Positions 56,352 through 64,000 of a stretch of 64,000 bases of DNA are shown in pieces. This DNA is from Penicillus capitatus (Eukaryota > Chlorophyta): NCBI GenBank assembly GCA_965649825.1, contig OZ287696.1:1302001-1366000 (forward strand). The letters are read 5' to 3'. The notes below the pieces were generated by a model. The model did not search any database. It was given only the letters and a program-made list of their open reading frames with translations, and was not told where the DNA came from. The position numbers and the translations under genes were made by a program. Position 1 is the first letter of the stretch; each line of letters starts with the position of its first letter.

Positions 56352-58078
56352 CCCCGAAGGTCGATCGATTTTTGCCCGAATTGCCTTCTTCACAACGAGC
56401 TGCGACAGTTGCTCCTCGGTCTAGATGATACAGAACACAGTTGCTTCGACTGTGACTCGGAAAGCAGTCACACCTCGTCCGGAGTGAGATCAAGGAGCTC
56501 CGAGAGACGCTTCATGTGCATTCGGGTGTAGTACTCGGATAGCACTAAGAGATTGTGTTCCGTAATGCGTGATCTATGCCAACAGAGATAGCGCGATGCA
56601 GAGATGAAATGCTCTGTACTTGAGATCGGCCAGACGTGCAGCGCCATCTTCTCCGCCGAAGATGTCCGACTCCTCCGCGATGGCTGTCTCGAAATCGCTC
56701 CTGAACACTGGCCAGTTCACCAACTACGAACAGTCAGCCGGATACGTCTCGCCATGAGCTTCGCAACCCATCGCACTTCTTTGGTGATAAAGGTCTTGAG
56801 CAGCTGTTTGTGCAGCGGAATGTCATTGATCTTTTTGTCGGCGATCGTGAGGTTCAAAAGCGTGAGCTGATCGGATGAGGACATCGCATCGGTTGAATGC
56901 TGGGGAGCCAAAACCACATACCAACAGATCTTCTTCAGCAACTGCACCGTATCAGCCATACTCAACTCCGAATGCGCCAGTCACTAAAAACACGGCTTAC
57001 CGTTTTCCACCTCTCCGGATCCTCTGCAATATCTCTGGACTCGTACATGGCTTTGTACGCTCTGCAGATTTCCAGGTAGTCATTAAACTTGCGATGGTAT
57101 CTGATGAGTGTGTTGTAGTACATGACCTTGAGATCGGACAAAGAAGGAACATCCTGAACAGAAGCAATGGATTCGATCAGGAGGTCCAGTGCGCGAGAAG
57201 ACCTCGTCTGGCGCCTCGATCGCCGTTCCTTCGATACCGATCTCTCCGGCTCCTTCGCCTCTTCGTTCGACGAATGCTCTGGGGCTGATCTTCTTCGAAA
57301 GGATCTGAGCCCGCACGAAGTCTCCCTTGTCCATACAGAGACGCACTTGCTCCAGAATGAAAGCGATTTTCTCGGACTTGGCCATGGCACCATACGTCTC
57401 CTGCCAGCAATGCATGTCTCATCTCTGGTCACACGTTCTGTCTAGTGACGGACACACCACAGCGACTTCTTGCAGCACATCCGCCGCTTCGGCGATGTTC
57501 CCTTGTGCTTCTCTGATTTTGGCCAATTTCTTCGTCAGCCTTGCGCGCTCGATCTCCACAAAGATCTGGCCAGACACTGCTGCATGCGAATCCACCAACG
57601 TCACACTTTCGCACCTTTCCTTCTGTCACGGCCTGAAGTGTTTTAATTAGCTCCACTCGTGTTGCTTCATCTGGCGTGTGGTCAATGTGCTCCATAGCCT
57701 TGCGCACAAAGGCTTGAATGGCCTGGCATCGCGAAGGTATGCATTCAATATGCGTAAGGGTTCGACTGGACTTGTTTGAGTTGACCCCGCCGCTTTGCGA
57801 GAATCGTGATTTGCTCATTGAGCAGCTTCCATTTCTTTGCCTGGAAACAGACTTCGATGACAGCGAGGCAGCATGCTCGCGTTTTGGCGACGTCTTCCGC
57901 CACGCGCTGCGCCTTCTCGAGCGACAGCAGCCTCTCGATAGCTTCGCTCAGATCTCCCTAAGATTCGGGCACGGTGCATCAGAATGCTTGCCTGGTATTA
58001 AGCTGGCCATACCGTTCGCGCCACTTGTTTGGCGAGGTCGAGTTCGTGCTCGAACGACGTCGTTGAGTCGACCTCCAT
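56202..58078 (-). CDS. RPN5: 26S proteasome regulatory subunit Rpn5 (PSMD12)
   Basis: About nine minus-strand exons. The first exon encodes [20 protein letters not shown], followed by [81 protein letters not shown] and a stretch resembling [15 protein letters not shown]. The PCI/winged-helix end reads [20 protein letters not shown] and [11 protein letters not shown], and the C-terminal helix ends [15 protein letters not shown]. All match Rpn5, a lid subunit positioned next to the deubiquitinase Rpn11. Introns are 45-60 nt, one beginning at a GTCCAG donor. The start is 51 bp from the divergent pseudouridine synthase gene. Confidence 0.92.
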
Positions 58079-58129
58079 TTGAGCAAACGAAGATGGGAAG
58101 AATGACGTTCGAAATTGGCAAAGACGATG

Positions 58130-59455
58130 TTGGGACAACGTCTAAGTCGATGCCCGTGGGAACGACGTTTCGCCGACCTGGGATCAACGCGCCACATCTA
58201 TCGCCAGCTTCGGCGATTGACAATCTCCCTTGAGAACGATGCGACGGATGTCAGTGCTTCAGACCTTTCGATTACAGCGGAGAGCGGGGGGCGCTATAAG
58301 AAGAAGAACCAAGAACCCAAAGTCGGCAAGAATCGTCAACGGCTTAGCAAGGTGTATAGTCATAAAGCGATCGCACTTTTTTAAGAGAGAGATGTGGCTA
58401 AGGTGCTGGCGCGGTTGGGTCTTGCTTCCAGAAGGAGGGCAGAAGATATCATTGCCGACGGACGCGTCACGGTAAACGGCGAGTGTGTGATCGTTCCGCA
58501 GACACTTGTGCGATTCAAGCTCGACAAAGTGAGGGACACGAGCCAAACGAGCTCCGCGCCGTATCTCGCAAATCTCTTCATGCAGATCGAGGTGGATGGC
58601 GAGGAAATCAGATACATGCCTCCCAAGCCATTCTACTTCGCCGTGAACAAACCCGAAGGCTACGCCTGTACCTCGGTCGCCGCCTTGGATGACGACGGAA
58701 ACCGACAAAAGATCGTGTTGGATCTGTTCAAGGAATGGATGAATGAGCAGAAGAAAAAGTGCCGCGACGTAAGATGATTTGAAGCTAGCCATTTCCGTCT
58801 CGGATGACGCTGTCTACTCAGGGTCGACTTCCTCCGAGACTGTTCACGGTAGGCCGTTTGGACAAGGATTCGAGGGGACTCATTTTTGTGACCAACGACG
58901 GTACGGTGCTATGTGCATGAGCATTCGTAGATCTGTTGTGTAGGGCAATGGGCTCAGCAGGTGTCCCATCCTTCGTCCGGATTGACAAAGGTGCGTTCGA
59001 TTGTGTACAAAGGCGTCTGAAGACACTGGACACGAAAATGCCTAGGAATACGTGGTGCACACAACGCCAGAGGCGACGATGACCGACATCCGGGAGATCG
59101 GGAAAGGATGCGAAGTCGATGGAAAGTTTGTAGTTCCAGTTGGCGTGATGAAAGACGAGGATTTTTTGCGAGTGGTCGTGGAGGAGGGGCGCAACAGAGA
59201 GGTGCATCGGCCTTGCTTTCAGGATTGCGGCAGTGAAAGATGATGCAGGTTCGAACGCTTGTGGAGAATACCGGGTTGTTAGTGAGAATTCTTAAACGCG
59301 TGCGGATTGGAGGATACCGAATGCCATCCAGTCACAAGAACGGCAAAATCAGGTTGGTTCTTCCGAAAGGAATAAGGATCGTACGGTATCTGCACCACAG
59401 GGTGCTTCAAGCACACGAGAGACGACGAATGATGAATCCAGGATCTCTGAACTAA
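58130..59455 (+). CDS. RsuA/RluB-type pseudouridine synthase, organellar
   Basis: Seven exons join in frame. An Arg-rich N-terminus (MLGQRLSRCPWERRFADLG) may be an organellar targeting peptide. It is followed by an S4 RNA-binding domain (AKVLARLGLASRRRAED, GRVTVNG), then the catalytic domain: VNKPEGYACT, VGRLDKDSRGLIFVTNDG with the catalytic Asp, EYVVHTT, and EEGRNREV..RILKRVRIGGYRM. The family isomerises single uridines in rRNA. The S4-to-transit junction uses either GTGTAT or GTCAAC as donor; only the second keeps the phase. The last intron (48 nt) is in frame and could be retained. Divergent from Rpn5. Confidence 0.85.
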
Positions 59456-59592
59456 GAGTGCAAACGTGTGCACGGTGTCACAAAGAATGCATCTCACGCA
59501 AAAACTGTTCAGATACAGCATTTTTGAGCCGACCCAACGTTGGATCGATAGCCCCCGGTTGGTTCCGTTGTACGTGCATGGACCGATGTTAT

Positions 59593-60644
59593 CTATCGTC
59601 CGGGCGGAAAATTCTCGTCCTCCATTTCCCTGTTGAAGATGAAAGTGCCTCCGAGATCGAGCGGCCGACCGATGAGCATGTCCTCGTCCAAATACGTCAG
59701 GAGATAGCCACTTGTGGTTCCACGCGTCAGCGGCACGGACAAAGAAAACTGCCAGAAAAGAGCGTCTGAGATTGTCGTGGTGTCTGTGCGAAGAGTCATT
59801 CACCTCTCGGATCGCCAGAAGAAGCTGGTGGTTAGCGCCTGTCCTGGGCAGGAAGGCAGGAGCCAGAAGAGACTCGACCAGAGGAGAGATCTGAACGTCA
59901 TCCAGCGAGGCGGAATAGAACTTCAAAGCGATGCGCTGACTGCTTGTGACTTCGTAGCTAGGAGACACAACATCTCGGATTCTTAAAACACAAGGCAGTG
60001 TTGGATAACCGAACCTGGAGTTGACGGTAAGAGTGAGACCCTCGTTCTCCAAGATGTTGTCGAATCCGATCTTGATAACGTTCTGCACACTCCCTTCGTC
60101 GGCAGACGAGAACTGTTGGAAGATTGAACCGATTCTCAGCGGCCATGGCAGGCCTTCCAAGAAAGGTGGTTTGCTCAGATACAGAAGCGGTATCTACAGA
60201 CACAGCTCAGCTCAGCAGGAGGTTGGGGATCGCAGGAAACGCACCACGTCTCGAGTGTTCGTGTAGATCAGTCGCCAACGTCCGGGCAGCTTTGCATAGT
60301 CGACTTCTATCGGACTCAGCCCTTCGAGCATGACCTGCGAGGTGTGAATGCACCGCGAGACCGAGCGATGCTGAACCTGGGCCTCTTCGATTTCGCCCCG
60401 GAGGGAGGACGACGTGCTGCGTCCGCGATCTGCTCGGGAACAGAGTTGACGCAGCACTGTTTTGGCCGTCGTCGTGCCTGCGTTCGGCAGAACGGTCAGT
60501 GCTCCCGACAAGGCCGATCGCGAAGAGTCGACCTTCGCTGGCGGAGACGCCATGAGGTCGATGGCTTTGTCTCTGACGCCGACGGCGAGGAAAGGTCGAG
60601 AGGCGCTCGGCGAGATAGCAGGAGCGAAACCGCGACGTCGTCAT
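59593..60644 (-). CDS. fibrillin / plastid lipid-associated protein (PAP)
   Basis: Six minus-strand exons join in frame. The N-terminus MTTSRFRSCYLAERLSTFPR resembles a plastid transit peptide. The PAP domain follows: DRGRSTSSSLRGEIEEAQ, SPIEVDYAKLPGRWRLIYT, PLRIGSIFQQFSSADEG, VQNVIKIGF, SSQRIALKFYSASLDD, and SGYLLTYLDEDMLIGRP before the end at PPGR. Fibrillins sit on plastoglobules or thylakoids and bind lipids or quinones. The first join uses donor GTCGAC with acceptor ACGCAG and restores the frame exactly. The divergent coiled-coil gene begins 90 bp away. Confidence 0.85.
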
Positions 60645-60734
60645 TACGGCTGAAGATCATCGTCATTCCAGACAGGACCGCGATTGACCTGGTGTGCCGA
60701 GATTTCTGCGCCGACGACTGGATCGATATCGTCG

Positions 60735-63700
60735 ATGGACGACGCATCCTCCCTTGTCACGAAGCTCAAGGTCACTGCTCCGATCGCGGAGAGATCTTCG
60801 CTCTTCATGCATTGGCTGCCCTTTTGACAGGAATGCCTAAACCAGAAAGCCGAACAGTTCAGCAGAGTCTCTCGCGCAAAGAGAAGGGGAAGGTGACTGA
60901 CATCGGGTTGTGTTCAGGTGATTCTGCAGTTGAATGAAAAGGGAGAGGATCTTGTTGAAGAACATGAAGAGGAGGATCCATCCGAAATTGAGAGCCTCCT
61001 TCTTCGGACAGCAGACGCAATCAACCAGTTCAAATCGCGTTTGGAAGACGAGAGAGATCGAACTGCAGTCGAAGAAGCGAAGCAGGCGCGTCGTCTGCTC
61101 GGATCGATGACTCGTCATATCCATCCATTACAACTCGTGACAGGTGTGCGACGAGAAACTCAGAAAGAGAGAGGAGGAATTCGAAATGAAGGCGGCAGAG
61201 GCCGAAAGCAGGATGGCGGAATCTCAGGCCGAGATCCGAGAGAAAGACATCGTCCTCCAGCAGTGCAGGAAAGAAATGCACGAGCTGAGAGCCTCCCGGC
61301 AGCGAGAGATTAAGGTCTGTGCAACTGAACGGAGACATGGAGGTTGTGGACGATGGATGTCATTGGAGATGCACGAAGAGCGTTTGAGATGTCTCGAAGA
61401 CGAACAGTCGGAGGCGCTGGAAGAGGCACGGATGGAACACGACTTGCTGGTGCATGAGCGAGACGACAGCGACAAGAGCCTGAGACGCGCGAGACAGCAG
61501 CAGAGAATGTGCTTGACGCAGCTTCTGGGACGCGTTGTCGGAATGGAGCGACACGTCGACAACATTGCGCAGTCTGTGCTAAAGCATGTCGACACGACAG
61601 AGAAAGCGCAGAAACAGCGCTTCCGTGAACGACAGGTCAGGACTCGTCGTTCAACGCCCTGCTGCCAGGCAAACAGCGTTTTCGCGTCTGCAAGAACGAA
61701 CACGAGTGTTTGGTCGGTGCGACGACTCTCTTCGAAAGGATGGCGAGAGAAGGATTCTCCGAAACGAGGTCGTTGTACGATCGCTTGGGGGAACTGCATC
61801 GCACCCACGACAGAACCTCGGCAGCGCTGTCGGAATTGGAAGAGTGCCTCTCTGACGTGACGGCGCAATTGACAGAGTCATCGAGATCAGACAGAAATGG
61901 CGCGGCACTTGGAATGCTGGTGATGCTGTAGAAAGGAGGAAGAAGCGCAGAACGAGAAAAACGCGCGGAGTCTGAAGTTGCGAGATGTTCGCATCCAACA
62001 CAAGGAAGAAGTAGACGTCCACGACAACGACAAGACACTGGCTGTGCCTGCATGAAAACAGGTCTGTAAGCTGACGGAGCAGCTAGAAACGTCGAAGGAA
62101 AGAGAAGAGGATCTGAAGAAAACGGCCGAGCTCAGCAAGAAAGACATGTGAATGTCGCAGCCGAGGAGGATCGGATGGCGCAACGATGCGCTGTGTCAGG
62201 GAGACGAAGCTGAATGCATGCGAGGCTCGGCAGAAAGGCCTACAGGAGAAGCTGAAAGACGCAGAAGAAGCACTGCGACTTGCGGAAGCAGCGAAGAATG
62301 CGGCTTTGGGCGAAATGGATACTTCGAAAGTAAGTCGCCTTGCCTGCTGCTGTGTGTGCGACGCGCGTTACACGAACAGGGCGAGAAACTGCTGTTGCTG
62401 AAAAGACTGGACGATTGCGAGAAGAGAATACAAGAGTACGGCTTTCTCTCCCTCGCAGCGAAAGAAGCGAGAGCTTGACAGAGGAGCGAAGCAACTGGCG
62501 ACGGAACGACAGAAAAACGAGCAATCGCTGCTGAGGAGCCAACAGATGAGAACTCAAGAAAAAGAGCAGGAGAAGAGAGACAAGGACAAATTGATGGCGG
62601 TCTTGACGGAGGTCGTGCGACGGCTCAAGATCTATCGGACAGCTGCAACGATGTGGTGTTCAGGAAAGGGCAGCCAGAACAAACGCACATCAGCTCCACG
62701 AACGTGACCAAAAGGAACTTGGACGGCAAGTGACCTTACTTCGACGGGAGATCGAGGAACGGACAAGGAAACACGAACAGTCCTTGCTCGAAACTGAACA
62801 GGCAGGCACCGATCGTCATGGATTTTGGAACGTGTTGCCTGTGCTTTTCGCAGGAATGCCAGCACAAGATCGAAGGATTGAAGACGCAGTTGTCCGAAAG
62901 GGACGGGGAGATTGGGAGACTTAGAACCAAGCATGCCGTTCAGCAAGAAAGGCACAGTCGAGAACTGAGGGAGTCGGAAGGGAGACTGGAAGGGAAAGAG
63001 AGCGCGATGCGCGATGAACAGAGGCGCAGTGAAGAAATGGTAAGATATCGCATTCGACAAGTAAACAGTAGGCTTCTCCTTCTGTCAGATCGCGTCCAGA
63101 GACAGAGAGACGGCACGCCTCACGCAGCAGATACGCTGTCGAGAGGAGCAGATTCTGTGTGCGAACGACAGGGAGGAGGAGCTCAAGAGATGCCACGAAG
63201 ATTCTGTGCGGCAATGCAGGCAGTACTTTCTCGCCCAATCAGACGGCGTTAGACATCTCAAGGACCTGCTGGAACAGAGCCGACAGAACAGCGAAAGTCG
63301 CTCCCCTGTGGACAACGACAGACTCGTGCTGTTGTTGTGCGTAGAGTGCATAAAGAGCTGCTCAAGACAGGTTTCCGACCTCCTGGACGATGTCCACTGC
63401 TGCGTGGATATCGGAAGAGATGAGGGAAGGGAGGTGAAGGACGTTTTGCTCGGGGCACTGCGAGACCACAAAGGTCGCACGAGGTCTGCTACGGAAGAGG
63501 CCAGAAAAGCATTCCGCGCAGAAAGGCTTCAAACGGAATCGAAGTGGGCGGCGATCCTCCAAAGGAAAGCGCTCGAACACCAGAGGGAAATGACGGAGCT
63601 GAAAACACAGCACAGGACAAACGTCGCCTCTCTGCAGAAACTCTTGGATTCGACCTTCGCACAGAAGCTTCGAGCGTTGGAGCAAACGCACGAGGCGGCG

Positions 63701-64000
63701 ATCGAAAAGGCGCTTGACGAAAAGAACAATTCGATGGAGAGCTGCAGGTCGCAACTGGAGCACTGGATGACGGAAAAGGAAGCCGAATTCGCGCGGTCGT
63801 TCGAGCGGGCACAAGAACGGCTGAGACAGAACCTGGAAACGCGAGACAGGCAGCGGACGATGGAGAAAGAGTGACATGCCACCCCTTCAGGCGTCGCATG
63901 AAAATCGCTGTGTCCTGCAGAGAGGAGTGGAACTCACTCGTGGCGAAGGAGCGACAGATGAGAGCCCGAGAAATCCGTTCCCTCCAGGAGCTCTACCAAC
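60735..64000 (+). CDS. large coiled-coil protein (3' end outside window)
   Basis: A series of plus-strand exons with almost uninterrupted heptad-rich sequence, from MDDASSLVTKLK through ECLNQKAEQFSR, VILQLNEKGEDLVEEHEEED, REEEFEMKAAEAESRMAES, LGELHRTHDRTSAALSELEE, EQLETSKEREEDLKKT, ARQKGLQEKLKDAEEALRL and RERAQ-like stretches up to EKEAEFARSFERAQERLRQ at about 63840, and continuing past 63930 to the end of the window. At least ten short introns are implied. The composition is that of a rootletin/centriolar or similar filament-forming coiled-coil protein; no globular domain is seen. Exon junctions were checked only for the first three exons. The gene continues beyond 64000. Confidence 0.65.

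Noticed and set aside
61224-61868. 214-codon minus-strand Ser/Arg/Cys-rich frame
   Set aside because: Antisense to the heptad-rich coiled-coil gene; coiled-coil codon use commonly leaves such open antisense frames.

Overview
The window is nuclear DNA of a compact-genome photosynthetic eukaryote. Evidence: spliceosomal introns in most genes, eukaryotic housekeeping proteins (MON2, SRP54, Sec13, Rpn5, ESS2, eL41, Lunapark) and several plastid proteins (MET1-like PDZ/TPR protein, fibrillin, ClpC, a CPBP protease). Introns are nearly all 30-65 nt, and neighbouring genes are often separated by tens of bases. Four proteins with likely targeting peptides (polyprenyl synthase, HAD-like protein, ClpC, fibrillin) have a Phe within the first ten residues and no secretory signal in front, which fits a primary plastid. 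A nucleus-encoded ClpC (clpC is normally plastid-encoded in red algae and their secondary derivatives) together with a bacterial-type glucokinase could fit a glaucophyte or another early-diverging alga, but the lineage cannot be fixed from this sequence.

Layout. 1-13.5 kb is a dense gene run: MON2 C-terminus (truncated by the window), MET1-like, CDPK-like kinase, polyprenyl synthase (minus), DHHC acyltransferase, Lunapark-like, SRP54, Sec13, HAD-like protein. 13.5-21.3 kb is gene-poor and holds three genes for secreted proteins, two of them paralogues of an Ala/Cys-rich family I do not recognise. 21.3-30.1 kb is dense again: glucokinase, ESS2, a coiled-coil protein, a SUMO-like-domain protein, a TTC7/NPG1-type TPR protein, and a TKL-like kinase with two membrane segments. 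31.3-34.1 kb has a CW zinc-finger gene and a CPBP protease gene, divergent. 34.1-41.5 kb is the accessory part: unrecognised multi-exon genes, a Pro-rich gene whose second exon is an array of consecutive hairpins, tandem repeats, pyrimidine-rich tracts, and dispersed GTCACACT/AGTGTGAC palindromes. 41.5-61 kb is dense: glutamate 5-kinase, sirtuin, complex I PSST, eL41, ClpC, HemK-type methyltransferase, tropinone-reductase-like SDR, EF-hand NADPH oxidase, Rpn5, RsuA-type pseudouridine synthase, fibrillin. From 60.7 kb a large coiled-coil gene runs off the right end.

Functionally this is mostly housekeeping: secretory pathway (MON2, SRP54, Sec13, DHHC enzyme, Lunapark), plastid maintenance (MET1-like, ClpC, fibrillin, CPBP), calcium/ROS signalling (CDPK-like kinase, NADPH oxidase), and proteasome, splicing and translation factors. 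No operon logic is implied, but divergent gene pairs with 30-90 bp between start codons recur. Exon boundaries were inferred by joining conserved reading frames across GT..AG segments and have not been tested against transcripts.
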